Assembly (NCBI RefSeq): GCF_017614965.1
Contig: NZ_WVUG01000026.1
Coordinates: 1-51,568 of the forward strand
From: Streptomyces griseorubiginosus
Lineage (GTDB): Bacteria; Actinomycetota; Actinomycetes; Streptomycetales; Streptomycetaceae
DNA: 51,568 nt
Direction: 5' to 3'
The notes under the pieces were generated by a model, which saw only the letters and a list, made by a program, of their open reading frames with translations, did not search any database and had not been told where the DNA came from. A program made the position numbers and the translations under genes. Shown here one piece after another: positions 41,446 through 50,126 of the stretch (positions are counted from its first letter, which is position 1; every line of letters starts with the position of its first letter).

Positions 41446-41928
41446 ATGCCCTCCTACTCCTTCACCCTCAACGGCGAGAAGGTCACCGTCGAGGCGCCCG
41501 CCGACATGCCCCTGCTGTGGGTGCTGCGCGACCTGCTGCACGTCACCGGCCCCAAGTACGGCTGCGGAGTCGGCGTCTGCCGTGCCTGCACCAGCCACCT
41601 CGACGGCGACGAGATCCAGCCCTGCGTCGTCAGGGTCGAGGACTGCGCGGGCCGGAAGGTCACCACCATCGAGGGCCTCGCCGACGGCGACACCCTGCAT
41701 CCCGTGCAGCAGGCGTGGCTGGAGCGCGACGTCGCCCAGTGCGGGTTCTGCCAGCCGGGCCAGATCATGGCCGCGGTCGCCCTGCTGAAGCGGACCCCCC
41801 GCCCCACGGACGCCGACATCGACGGCATCGAGAACGTCTGCCGGTGCGGCACCTACAGCCGGATCCGGGAGGCCATCGAGAAGGCCGCGGCGGAGATCAA
41901 CACGGCGACGCCGAAAATCACTCCCTGA
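41446..41928 (+). CDS. [2Fe-2S] small subunit, IorA-like
   Basis: The 160-aa partner of the molybdenum hydroxylase binds two iron-sulfur clusters. The plant-type N-terminal cluster is in YGCGVGVCRACTSHL with a later Cys in IQPC. The second is the four-helix domain with CGFCQPGQIM and ENVCRCGTYSRI. ATG 41446 follows AAGGA. It has no signal, so it must be exported together with the folded large subunit by the Tat path if the complex works outside. Electrons would leave through a carrier not encoded here. Confidence 0.92.
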   Translation: MPSYSFTLNGEKVTVEAPADMPLLWVLRDLLHVTGPKYGCGVGVCRACTSHLDGDEIQPCVVRVEDCAGRKVTTIEGLADGDTLHPVQQAWLERDVAQCGFCQPGQIMAAVALLKRTPRPTDADIDGIENVCRCGTYSRIREAIEKAAAEINTATPKITP

Positions 41929-41945
41929 GTGGCCCGGCTCACATG

Positions 41946-41961
41946 GCCATGAGGGCATGGC
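41946..41961. repeat. Small inverted repeat before pyc
   Basis: GCCATG-AGGG-CATGGC, a 6-bp stem, lies 18 nt after the iron-sulfur subunit stop and 45 nt before the pyc start. It could be a weak terminator or operator. Confidence 0.3.
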
Positions 41962-42006
41962 GCCGACACCATGGGGGACGTCATCGGCAGGCTGAAGGGA
42001 GCGGCG

Positions 42007-45000
42007 ATGTTCCGCAAGGTGCTGGTCGCCAACCGTGGTGAGATCGCGATCAGGGCATTCCGTGCCGGCTACGAGCTGGGTGCCAGGACGGTCGCCGTCT
42101 TCCCGCACGAGGACCGCAACTCGCTGCACCGGCTGAAAGCCGACGAGGCGTACGAGATCGGCCAGCCCGGCCACCCCGTACGGGCCTATCTGTCGGTGGA
42201 GGAGATCGTCCGCGCGGCCCGCAAGGCCGGCGCCGACGCCGTCTACCCCGGCTACGGCTTCCTGTCGGAGAACCCCGAGCTGGCCAGGGCATGCGAGGAA
42301 GCGGGCATCACCTTCGTCGGGCCCAGCGCGCAGACGCTGGAGCTGACCGGCAACAAGGCCCGTGCCGTGGCCGCCGCCCGCGCGGCCGGCGTTCCGGTGC
42401 TCGGCTCCTCCCAGCCCTCCAACGACGTCGACGAACTGGTGCGCGCGGCCGAGGAGATCGGCTTCCCGGTGTTCGTGAAGGCCGTCGCCGGCGGTGGCGG
42501 CCGTGGCATGCGCCGGGTCGAGGACCCGGCCGCGCTGCGCGAGTCCATCGAGGCCGCCTCCCGTGAGGCCGCGTCCGCGTTCGGCGACCCGACCGTCTTC
42601 CTGGAGAAGGCGGTCGTCGACCCCCGCCACATCGAGGTGCAGATCCTCGCCGACGGCGAGGGCGACGTCATCCACCTCTTCGAGCGCGACTGTTCCCTCC
42701 AGCGCCGTCACCAGAAGGTCATCGAGCTGGCCCCGGCGCCCAACCTGGACCCGGCCCTGCGTGACCGCATCTGCGCCGACGCCGTCCGCTTCGCCCGCGA
42801 GATCGGCTACCGCAACGCGGGCACGGTCGAGTTCCTGCTCGACCGGGACGGCAACCACGTCTTCATCGAGATGAACCCGCGCATCCAGGTCGAGCACACG
42901 GTCACCGAGGAGGTCACCGACGTCGACCTGGTCCAGGCCCAGCTGCGCATCGCCTCCGGCCAGACCCTCGCCGACCTCGGGCTGTCCCAGGAGACGGTGA
43001 AGCTGCACGGCGCGGCCCTGCAGTGCCGTATCACCACCGAGGACCCCGCCAACGGCTTCCGCCCGGACACCGGCCGCATCAGCGCCTACCGCTCGCCCGG
43101 CGGCTCCGGCATCCGTCTGGACGGCGGAACCACCCACGCCGGTACGGAGATCAGCGCGCACTTCGACTCCATGCTGGTGAAACTCACCTGCCGGGGCCGG
43201 GACTTCAAGGCCGCCATCGGCCGGGCCCGGCGTGCCGTCGCCGAGTTCCGCATCCGGGGTGTGGCCACCAACATCCCCTTCCTGCAAGCGGTGCTGGACG
43301 ACCCGGACTTCCAGGCGGGACGGGTGACGACCTCGTTCATCGAGGAGCGCCCGCATCTGCTGACGGCGCGTTCCTCGGCGGACCGGGGCACCAAGCTGCT
43401 GACCTACCTCGCCGACGTCACGGTCAACAAGCCGCACGGCGAGCGCCCCGAGCTGGTCGAGCCGGTCACCAAGCTGCCCCCGCTGCCCGAGGGCGAGCCG
43501 CGCGCCGGCTCCCGGCAGCAGCTCGTCGAGCTCGGCCCGGAGGGCTTCGCCCGCCGACTGCGCGAGTCCCCGACCATCGGCATCACCGACACCACCTTCC
43601 GCGACGCCCACCAGTCCCTGCTCGCCACCCGGGTGCGCACCAAGGACCTGCTCGCCGTCGCGCCCGTCGTCGCCCGCACCCTGCCCGAGCTGCTCTCCCT
43701 GGAGTGCTGGGGCGGTGCCACCTACGACGTAGCCCTGCGCTTCCTCGCCGAGGACCCCTGGGAGCGACTGGCCGCCCTGCGCGAGGCCGTGCCCAACATC
43801 TGTCTGCAGATGCTGCTGCGCGGCCGCAACACCGTCGGCTACACCCCGTACCCGACCGAGGTGACCGACGCCTTCGTGCAGGAGGCCGCCGCCACCGGCA
43901 TCGACATCTTCCGCATCTTCGACGCCCTCAACGACGTCGGCCAGATGCGCCCCGCCATCGACGCCGTGCGGGAGACCGGCACCGCGATCGCCGAGGTCGC
44001 CCTCTGCTACACCTCGGACCTGTCCGACCCCAATGAGCGCCTGTACACGCTCGACTACTACCTGCGCCTCGCCGAGCAGATCGTCGAGGCCGGCGCCCAT
44101 GTCCTGGCGGTCAAGGACATGGCCGGCCTGCTGCGCGCCCCGGCCGCCGCCAAGCTCGTCTCGGCGCTGCGCCGCGAGTTCGACCTGCCGGTGCACCTGC
44201 ACACCCACGACACGGCGGGCGGCCAGCTCGGCACCTACCTCGCCGCGATCCAGGCGGGCGCGGACGCCGTGGACGGCGCGGTCGCGTCGATGGCCGGTAC
44301 GACCTCCCAGCCCTCCCTGTCGGCGATCGTCGCCGCGACCGACCACTCCGACCGGCCCACCGGCCTGGACCTGCAGGCGGTCGGCGACCTGGAGCCGTAC
44401 TGGGAGAGCGTCCGCAAGGTCTACGCCCCCTTCGAGGCGGGTCTCGCCTCCCCGACCGGGCGCGTCTACCACCACGAGATCCCCGGCGGGCAGCTGTCCA
44501 ACCTGCGCACCCAGGCCGTCGCACTGGGCCTCGGCGACCGCTTCGAGGAGATCGAGGACCTGTACGCGGCCGCCGACCGCATCCTGGGCCGGCTGGTCAA
44601 GGTCACCCCGTCCTCCAAGGTGGTCGGCGACCTCGCGCTGCACCTGGTCGGCGCCGGGGTCAGCCCCGAGGACTTCGAGGCGGCGCCCAACCGCTACGAC
44701 ATCCCCGACTCGGTCATCGGCTTCCTCCGCGGTGAGCTGGGCACCCCGCCCGGCGGCTGGCCCGAGCCGTTCCGCAGCAAGGCGCTCGAGGGGCGCGGCC
44801 CGGCCAAGCCCGTGCAGCAGCTGACACCGGAGGACCGCGAGGGCCTGGCCAAGGAGCCCCGCGCCACCCTCAACAGCCTTCTGTTCCCCGGCCCGACCCG
44901 CGAGTACGAGGCCCACCGCGCCGCCTACGGCGACACCAGCGTCCTGGACAGCAAGGACTTCTTCTACGGCCTGCGCCCGGGCAAGGAGTACTCCGTCGAC

Positions 45001-45381
45001 CTGGAACCCGGCGTGCGGCTCCTGATCGAGCTGGAGGCGGTCGGCGAGGCCGACGAGCGCGGTATGCGCACCGTGATGTCGACCCTGAACGGCCAGCTCC
45101 GCCCGATCCAGGTGCGGGACACGGCCGCCGCCTCCGACATCCCGGTCACCGAGAAGGCCGACCGGGGCAACGCCGGCCATGTCGCCGCGCCGTTCGCCGG
45201 TGTGGTCACCCTCGCGGTCGCCGAGGGCGACGAGGTGGACGCCGGGGCGACCGTGGCCACCATCGAGGCCATGAAGATGGAGGCCGCGATCACCGCCACC
45301 AGGGCGGGCCGTGTGACCCGCCTCGCCATCAACCGGATCCAGCAGGTGGAGGGCGGAGACCTGCTGGTCGAGATCGGCTGA
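42007..45381 (+). CDS. pyc: Pyruvate carboxylase
   Basis: The 1124-aa single-chain enzyme carboxylates pyruvate to oxaloacetate for anaplerosis. Residues 1-450 are biotin carboxylase (VLVANRGEIAIRAFRAG, ATP-grasp KAVAGGGGRGMRRVE, EMNPRIQVEHTVTEE). Residues ~530-800 are the carboxyltransferase (TDTTFRDAHQSLLATRVR, ECWGGATYD, VKDMAGLL). The PYC_OADA region and then the biotin domain follow, with EAMKMEAAI placing biotinyl-Lys at 1090. Length matches bacterial PYC. ATG 42007 has AGGGAG upstream; the frame from 41971 is an extension. A very strong terminator follows. Confidence 0.97.
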   Translation: MFRKVLVANRGEIAIRAFRAGYELGARTVAVFPHEDRNSLHRLKADEAYEIGQPGHPVRAYLSVEEIVRAARKAGADAVYPGYGFLSENPELARACEEAGITFVGPSAQTLELTGNKARAVAAARAAGVPVLGSSQPSNDVDELVRAAEEIGFPVFVKAVAGGGGRGMRRVEDPAALRESIEAASREAASAFGDPTVFLEKAVVDPRHIEVQILADGEGDVIHLFERDCSLQRRHQKVIELAPAPNLDPALRDRICADAVRFAREIGYRNAGTVEFLLDRDGNHVFIEMNPRIQVEHTVTEEVTDVDLVQAQLRIASGQTLADLGLSQETVKLHGAALQCRITTEDPANGFRPDTGRISAYRSPGGSGIRLDGGTTHAGTEISAHFDSMLVKLTCRGRDFKAAIGRARRAVAEFRIRGVATNIPFLQAVLDDPDFQAGRVTTSFIEERPHLLTARSSADRGTKLLTYLADVTVNKPHGERPELVEPVTKLPPLPEGEPRAGSRQQLVELGPEGFARRLRESPTIGITDTTFRDAHQSLLATRVRTKDLLAVAPVVARTLPELLSLECWGGATYDVALRFLAEDPWERLAALREAVPNICLQMLLRGRNTVGYTPYPTEVTDAFVQEAAATGIDIFRIFDALNDVGQMRPAIDAVRETGTAIAEVALCYTSDLSDPNERLYTLDYYLRLAEQIVEAGAHVLAVKDMAGLLRAPAAAKLVSALRREFDLPVHLHTHDTAGGQLGTYLAAIQAGADAVDGAVASMAGTTSQPSLSAIVAATDHSDRPTGLDLQAVGDLEPYWESVRKVYAPFEAGLASPTGRVYHHEIPGGQLSNLRTQAVALGLGDRFEEIEDLYAAADRILGRLVKVTPSSKVVGDLALHLVGAGVSPEDFEAAPNRYDIPDSVIGFLRGELGTPPGGWPEPFRSKALEGRGPAKPVQQLTPEDREGLAKEPRATLNSLLFPGPTREYEAHRAAYGDTSVLDSKDFFYGLRPGKEYSVDLEPGVRLLIELEAVGEADERGMRTVMSTLNGQLRPIQVRDTAAASDIPVTEKADRGNAGHVAAPFAGVVTLAVAEGDEVDAGATVATIEAMKMEAAITATRAGRVTRLAINRIQQVEGGDLLVEIG

Positions 45382-45398
45382 ACCCCGTCTCGCGACGA

Positions 45399-45440
45399 TT
45401 CCGACGGCCGTATCGGGAAACCCGGTACGGCCCATCGGAA
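45399..45440 (+). terminator. Strong intrinsic terminator after pyc
   Basis: Nested stems TTCCGA/TCGGAA, GGCCGTA/TACGGCC and CGGG/CCCG around an AAA loop make a near-continuous 17-bp hairpin, 18 nt after the pyc stop and 17 nt before the next start. Confidence 0.85.
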
Positions 45441-45457
45441 CCGCCGGAGAGGGCGCC

Positions 45458-45949
45458 ATGACTGCTGCCGACACCGCACGCTACGACGACCAGGACGACA
45501 CCCCCCTGAAGGGGTACGCCGTGCTCGCCGGCACCTTCGCGACGGGACTCGCGGCCTTCACCGCGGCGGTCCGGGCACGCGGCGTACGGCCGCCCCGGGA
45601 CGTGCCGCCGTGGGACGTCGCCCTGATGGGAGCGGCCACCTACAAGGCCTCCAGGCTGCTGGCCAACGACAAGATCACCAGCTTTGTGCGGGCGCCGTTC
45701 ACCGAGCGCAAGGGGGACGGCGAGGCCGCGGAGGTCATGGACGAGCCGCGCGGCAAGGGGGTGCGCCGGGCCGTGGGCGACCTGGTGTCCTGCCCGTTCT
45801 GCGTCTCGGTCTGGGCGGCCGGCGCCCTGGTCTGCGGCTACACCACCGTCCCCCGGGCCACCCGGCTGGTCTGCGCGGGCCTGGGCGCGGTGACCCTGGC
45901 GGACTGGCTGCAGTACGCCTGGACCTGGACCCAGCAGAGCGTCGAGTGA
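45458..45949 (+). CDS. DUF1360 membrane protein
   Basis: The 163-aa product matches the layout of DUF1360 proteins: a helix (YAVLAGTFATGLAAFTAAV), the SRLLANDKITSFVRAPFTE block, a CPFC pair in DLVSCPFCVSVWAAG and two C-terminal helices. ATG 45458 has GGAGAGGG about 4 nt upstream. The family is linked in bacilli to spore coat, but here it is a Streptomyces hypothetical. The ferritin-like gene starts 109 nt downstream on the same strand, so a link to that pair is possible but not shown. Confidence 0.85.
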   Translation: MTAADTARYDDQDDTPLKGYAVLAGTFATGLAAFTAAVRARGVRPPRDVPPWDVALMGAATYKASRLLANDKITSFVRAPFTERKGDGEAAEVMDEPRGKGVRRAVGDLVSCPFCVSVWAAGALVCGYTTVPRATRLVCAGLGAVTLADWLQYAWTWTQQSVE

Positions 45950-46058
45950 GGACCGCCCTGGCCGGAAGTCGACCTGTGGGTCCATCGGCGCGGTGAGAGC
46001 GATGGCGGTGGGTACCCGGCGCCGACCCGTTACGGTTCTCACCCCCCAGGAGGCCCTC

Positions 46059-47261
46059 ATGGGCTTCAATCCTCTGGAACACCGTGGCATCCCGCTCGAG
46101 CGTCAGATCCGCAGCTGGCGCGAGCTGGATGTCGAGCCCGTCGACCCCGACCGCGGCGACCCGTACACCAAGTGCCGGATCATCACGATGAACGGCATCG
46201 AGGTCGAGGCGATCCTCTTCAACCACCAACTGGCCCGGCACTGTCCGGACATGGAGGTCAAACGGCAGCTGGCGGAGGTCCGCTACGCCGAGGCGCAGCA
46301 GCAGAAGGCCGTCAACTGGCTGCTGCCGGGACTGGCCTCGGTGCTGGAGACGACGATCTCCTACGAGCAGGTCGCCGTCGACCTCACCGGCTGGATCGCC
46401 CGGCACGAACCCGACCCCTACCTCAAGCAGGCCTACGAGTTCGGCGTCCTGGAGGACTTCGACCACCTGTACCGGTACGCCAACCTCTACGAGATGATCG
46501 AGCACCGCAAGGCGGACTCGATCGTCGAGAACCTCACCGAGGTCATGCCGGGCCGCCCGACGAAGTTCCACCACCGTCACCCGGCCGACAACGTCCGTGA
46601 GCCCTACGACCGGACGACCGTGAACCCGCTGTCCAAGCTGCACGCGCTGACCGTCATGTCCGCCGAGCAGCAGACCATGAACTTCTACCTGAACGTCGGC
46701 CCGCAGTACATGGAGCCGATCGCCCGGCAGCTCTACCAGGAGATCGGGCTGATCGAGGAGGAGCACGTCACGCACTACGAGTCGCTGGTCGACCCGGGCG
46801 AGACATGGTGGGAGCAGCTCGTCAACCACGAGTACAACGAGTGCTACCTCTACCACTCCTTCATGGAGCAGGAGTCCGACCCAAAGGTGAAGGCGATCTG
46901 GGACCTGCACCTCAACATGGAGCTCGAACACCTCCATATCGCCTGCGATCTGATGCGCCGTCACGACGGCCGCGACCCGCGGGAGATCCTCGCACCCGAG
47001 CTGCCCAACGTGCTCACCTTCGAGCCCAACAAGGCCTACCTGCGCGAACTCCTCGACACGCAGATGGATCTGACCACACTGGGCGCCGGTTACGTGCGCG
47101 ACGCGCACGAGCGGTTCGAGCGGATGCAGGAGCAGATCCACGGCGGCGAGGAGCCGCCGAGCGAGCGGGTCATGGCCCAGCACCGGGAGATGTTCGGGCG
47201 TGAGTACCGCCACCAGACCGAGGGGGAGCACCCCGATGTCGCCTCACGGGAGAAGAACTGA
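46059..47261 (+). CDS. Ferritin-like diiron protein, possibly with two four-helix domains
   Basis: The 400-aa cytoplasmic protein has no signal and no membrane helix. Its second half shows the diiron pattern Glu203, Glu233-x-x-His236, Glu261, Glu288-x-x-His291, in helices SAEQQTMNFYLNV, LIEEEHVTHYESL, YNECYLYHSF and NMELEHLHIA. The first half (about 66-150) has a similar helical layout with Glu73/78, Glu103 and Asp133-x-x-His136, so it may be a degenerate second four-helix domain. ATG 46059 has CAGGAGG; the extension to 45993 is basic. A hemerythrin gene starts 2 nt after the stop. I do not recognise a named enzyme; iron storage, oxidase or peroxide roles are all possible. Confidence 0.8.
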   Translation: MGFNPLEHRGIPLERQIRSWRELDVEPVDPDRGDPYTKCRIITMNGIEVEAILFNHQLARHCPDMEVKRQLAEVRYAEAQQQKAVNWLLPGLASVLETTISYEQVAVDLTGWIARHEPDPYLKQAYEFGVLEDFDHLYRYANLYEMIEHRKADSIVENLTEVMPGRPTKFHHRHPADNVREPYDRTTVNPLSKLHALTVMSAEQQTMNFYLNVGPQYMEPIARQLYQEIGLIEEEHVTHYESLVDPGETWWEQLVNHEYNECYLYHSFMEQESDPKVKAIWDLHLNMELEHLHIACDLMRRHDGRDPREILAPELPNVLTFEPNKAYLRELLDTQMDLTTLGAGYVRDAHERFERMQEQIHGGEEPPSERVMAQHREMFGREYRHQTEGEHPDVASREKN

Positions 47262-47262
47262 C

Positions 47263-47832
47263 ATGGCCGGCATCGCCGCCGACGACGCCGACGTCGTCGC
47301 CCTGCTCATGCGCCAGCACGGAGACATCCGCAACCTGTTCGACGAGGTCGAGAAGGCCGGCGGGGAGGAGCGCCGGGCCGCGTTCCGCCGGCTGGTCCGT
47401 CTGCTCGCCGTGCACGAGACGGCGGAGGAGGAGGTCGTCCACCCCTTCACCCGCACCTCGGTGCCGGACGGCGAGGCCGTGGTGGAGGCGCGGCTCGCCG
47501 AGGAACGCGAGGCGAAGGAGGTGCTCAGCCGGCTCGACGGCATGGACACCGACGACCCCAAGTTCCTGCCCGGACTCGACGCGCTGCGCAAGGACGTGAT
47601 GGCCCACGCGCGCTCCGAGGAGCGCTACGAGTTCATCCACATCCGCCGCAGCGCGGACAAGGCACGGCTGGCGTCCATGGCGACGGCGCTGCGCGCCGCC
47701 GAGGCCATGGCTCCGACCCACCCGCACCCGGGCACCGAGTCCGCGGCGAAGAACCTCACCCTGGGTCCCGTGGCCGCGGTGATCGACCGCACCCGTGACG
47801 CCGTCCGCAAGGCGCTGGGCAAGGACGGCTGA
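47263..47832 (+). CDS. Hemerythrin HHE domain protein
   Basis: The 189-aa protein has a hemerythrin-like four-helix bundle at ~8-130 with His19 (MRQHGDIRNLF), His51-x3-Glu55 and His60 (LAVHETAEEEVVHPF) and His115-x3-Glu119 (MAHARSEERYEF), which can hold a diiron centre. The last ~60 residues are Ala-rich with HPHPG and a charged amphipathic helix. ATG 47263 begins 2 nt after the ferritin-like stop, and GGGAGAAG lies in the last codons of that gene, so the two are translationally coupled. HHE proteins sense or bind oxygen, NO or iron. It converges with the phosphoesterase gene, 10 nt apart. Confidence 0.9.
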   Translation: MAGIAADDADVVALLMRQHGDIRNLFDEVEKAGGEERRAAFRRLVRLLAVHETAEEEVVHPFTRTSVPDGEAVVEARLAEEREAKEVLSRLDGMDTDDPKFLPGLDALRKDVMAHARSEERYEFIHIRRSADKARLASMATALRAAEAMAPTHPHPGTESAAKNLTLGPVAAVIDRTRDAVRKALGKDG

Positions 47833-47842
47833 CCTCAGGTGT

Positions 47843-48712
47843 TCAGCGGGCGGCGACCAAGGCGTCCAGGCCGAGGTCGTCGCCGCTGACGTCGGCGAGC
47901 CACGCGTCGTGGACGTACTCGAAGCCGCCGGTGTCGGTGTCCAGCAGACCGATACTCCCGGGTGTGACCTGCTGCCGCGGGTTGATCGGCGCACCGCTTC
48001 TGCCGTCGGTCTTCGGGCGCACCAGCTGCGCGAGGGCGTACGAGGTCGTCGGACCGTACCGACGCGGCCCGTTGGGGTGGTGGTAGTGGCCGCTGACGTG
48101 CAGGGGCGGCCGCAGATGCTCGATGAGCCGGGTCAGCTCGGGGGAACCCTGGACGGTGCCGCGCCACTCGGACATGCCGTAGGGGCCGTCGTGGGTGACC
48201 AGCAGGTCCACGCTGCCCGGTTCGGCGTCCAGCAACCGGGCGTACGCCTCGGGGTCGAAGTCCATCGCCTCCGACTCGATCAGTCCGAGGAAGGCGGTGC
48301 GCAGGCCGGCGATCTCGACGACAGTGCCGCAGGCGACGTGACGGTAGGCGCCGAGCGGGTCCACCGGAGTCACGGCCGACAGGCTGTTGTGATGCAGGGT
48401 GGCCAGCCACTCGTGGTCCTCGTGGTTGCCGCTGACGAAGTGGACCGAGGGAACCTGCTCCAGCGTTCTGCGTACCGCGTCGGCCAGTCGGGGTGACGGA
48501 TCGAGCAGCCGGAAGAAGTCGCTCTGCGCCGGCTGGTCCGCGCCGAACCGCCGACTGGCCTCGTCCCACCGTTCCGGGGCGGGAAACGCGCCCAGGTCGC
48601 CGACCTGGATCAGCGCGTCGAGCCGGATCCCGCGCCGCTTCCGCAACAGCACCGCGGCGCCCAGCGCGTGCAGCACGCATCCGTGGACGTCCCCGAAGAA
48701 CGCGACCTTCAC
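47843..48712 (-). CDS. Metallophosphoesterase
   Basis: The 289-aa calcineurin-like phosphoesterase has the five family motifs: FFGDVHG, VGDLG, GNHEDH, THDGP and HVSGHYHHP, with Asp, His and Asn ligands for two metals. It has no signal and is likely cytoplasmic. The start is GTG 48712 with GGGAG 6 nt upstream. The substrate could be a nucleotide, a protein or a cyclic nucleotide. It diverges from the hybrid regulator gene, and 174 nt between them hold the regulator promoter and a shared decamer. Confidence 0.92.
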   Translation of the reverse strand: MKVAFFGDVHGCVLHALGAAVLLRKRRGIRLDALIQVGDLGAFPAPERWDEASRRFGADQPAQSDFFRLLDPSPRLADAVRRTLEQVPSVHFVSGNHEDHEWLATLHHNSLSAVTPVDPLGAYRHVACGTVVEIAGLRTAFLGLIESEAMDFDPEAYARLLDAEPGSVDLLVTHDGPYGMSEWRGTVQGSPELTRLIEHLRPPLHVSGHYHHPNGPRRYGPTTSYALAQLVRPKTDGRSGAPINPRQQVTPGSIGLLDTDTGGFEYVHDAWLADVSGDDLGLDALVAAR

Positions 48713-48853
48713 ATGCCGCTCCCTTGTCCTGGTCGTCTCTCTGCTCTGTGGTGTCGCATTTGTCGAGCCTCGCGGGCTGGGGGCGGACGGGCAAGCGGAT
48801 ATCCACTCCAGGGATGGTGGCCGGCGCGGGCGATCGTATGATGATGGCCGGAT

Positions 48854-48863
48854 CGCTCAAACG
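48854..48863 (-). promoter_or_regulatory. Decamer shared by the regulator and binding-protein promoters, copy 1
   Basis: On the minus strand it reads CGTTTGAGCG, 24 nt upstream of the regulator start. It differs by one base from CGTTTGACCG upstream of the solute-binding gene. Confidence 0.5.
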
Positions 48864-48886
48864 AACATTCCCGGGGCGGAGGCCGT

Positions 48887-49969
48887 ATGCGTGAGCCGGT
48901 CGATCTCAGGCGGCGGCGGATCCTCGCCGCGGTGCAGGCACGCGGAACGGCCCGGGTCGCCGACCTCGCCGCCGAACTGCAGGTGTCGGTGGTGACCGTC
49001 CGCCGGGACGTCGAGGAACTGACCCGCGAGGGCAAGCTGAGGCGCGGCCACGGTGTGGTCCGCTCCACCCTGCCCGCCCAGGAACTGCCCGAGCGCGCCG
49101 CCGGTGAGGGCGACACCGTGGCCGTGGTGGTGCCCGAGCGGCACTCCTACCTCTACGAGGCCCTGCACGGCGCCCGCACCGTCCTGGACGCCGCCGGACT
49201 ACGGGTCGCCCTGCACATCGCCCCGCAGGTGCCCGGCGCCGAACGCCCCCAGGTGGAGCGGGCGCTCGCCGACGGGGCCCGCGCGGTGCTGCTCGCTCCC
49301 CGCTGGCGCAGCCCGGCGGCGGAGGAGGACGACTACCGCTGGCTCGCCGCGCTGGACGTGCCGACCGTGCTGATGGAGCGCCGCCCTCCGAAGGGCAGCG
49401 CCCTGCACGCCATGGACTCGGTCTGCTCCGACCACTGGTACGGCGCCCACCTCGCCGTCGAGCACCTGGTCGGCCTCGGCCACCGGCGCCTGGTCTTCGC
49501 GACCCGCGACGACAGCCCCACCGCCCGCACCCTGCGCGCCGCGCTCACCGAGATCGCCGGCGATCACCCCCTGGTCGAGGAGTGGGCCTGGGCGCTGAGT
49601 TCCTCCCGCGGGGCCCTCGACCAGCAGCCCACCGATGTGACGGACCTTGCCGCGCTGTTGCGCAAGGCGGGCGCGACGGCCGCCGTCCTGCACGGCGACG
49701 TGGACGCGCTGATGCTGGTGCAGCAGCTCGCCGAGAACGGTGTGCGCGTCCCCGAGGACTGCTCGGTCGTCGCCTACGACGACGTGGTGGCCGGTCTCGG
49801 CAGCCCGCCGCTGACGGCGGTGTCACCGCCCAAGGGCGAGGTCGGGCGGGTGGCCGCGGAGCTGCTGCTGCGGCGCCTGGGCGGCACTCACGGCGAGGGA
49901 GGGCGCTCGGTGCAGCGCGTCGAACTGCTGCCGACCCTCACGGTGCGCGGCTCGACGCGGGCCCTGTGA
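48887..49969 (+). CDS. DeoR-type HTH fused to a LacI-type sugar-binding domain
   Basis: The 360-aa regulator starts with a DeoR winged helix (LRRRRILAAVQARGTARVADLAAELQVSVVTVRRDVEEL is the two-helix region) rather than a LacI HTH. From about 78 onward it has a LacI/periplasmic-binding fold: VAVVVPERHSYLYEALHGA, MDSVCSDHWYGAHLAVEHL, LGHRRLVFAT, VVAYDDVVAGLGSPPLTAV and a GRVAAELLLRRL end. This chimera is common for ABC sugar-uptake loci in Streptomyces. ATG 48887 has GGAGG 5 nt upstream. The neighbouring solute-binding gene is the likely target. Confidence 0.9.
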   Translation: MREPVDLRRRRILAAVQARGTARVADLAAELQVSVVTVRRDVEELTREGKLRRGHGVVRSTLPAQELPERAAGEGDTVAVVVPERHSYLYEALHGARTVLDAAGLRVALHIAPQVPGAERPQVERALADGARAVLLAPRWRSPAAEEDDYRWLAALDVPTVLMERRPPKGSALHAMDSVCSDHWYGAHLAVEHLVGLGHRRLVFATRDDSPTARTLRAALTEIAGDHPLVEEWAWALSSSRGALDQQPTDVTDLAALLRKAGATAAVLHGDVDALMLVQQLAENGVRVPEDCSVVAYDDVVAGLGSPPLTAVSPPKGEVGRVAAELLLRRLGGTHGEGGRSVQRVELLPTLTVRGSTRAL

Positions 49970-50004
49970 CACGGGGGGCCCGAGGAGCCGTATCCGCACC
50001 GATG

Positions 50005-50046
50005 AGCGTTTGACCGCTTTATTTTCTTCTGATCGATCTATTGACC
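50005..50046 (+). promoter_or_regulatory. Operator/promoter region of the solute-binding gene, decamer copy 2
   Basis: CGTTTGACCG (50007-50016) lies within the dyad AGCG-N6-CGCT (50005-50018). TTGACCG occurs again at 50041-50047, 31 nt downstream. The A/T-rich stretch TTTATTTTCTTCTGATC between them is unusual in this GC-rich DNA and marks the promoter. The exact -10 is not clear. Confidence 0.5.
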
Positions 50047-50126
50047 GTTTCCCGTGGGCCACGGAGGATTCCGGTGACTCGAACAGGTCGTGCCCACCCG
50101 GGCACGCCGGAGCCTCGGGAGGCCCG

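Noticed and set aside
41308..45474. A 1388-aa minus-strand open frame over the hydroxylase and pyc
   Set aside because: It overlaps two well-identified genes on the opposite strand and has a low-complexity Gly/Val/Asp/Leu composition typical of antisense frames in GC-rich DNA.
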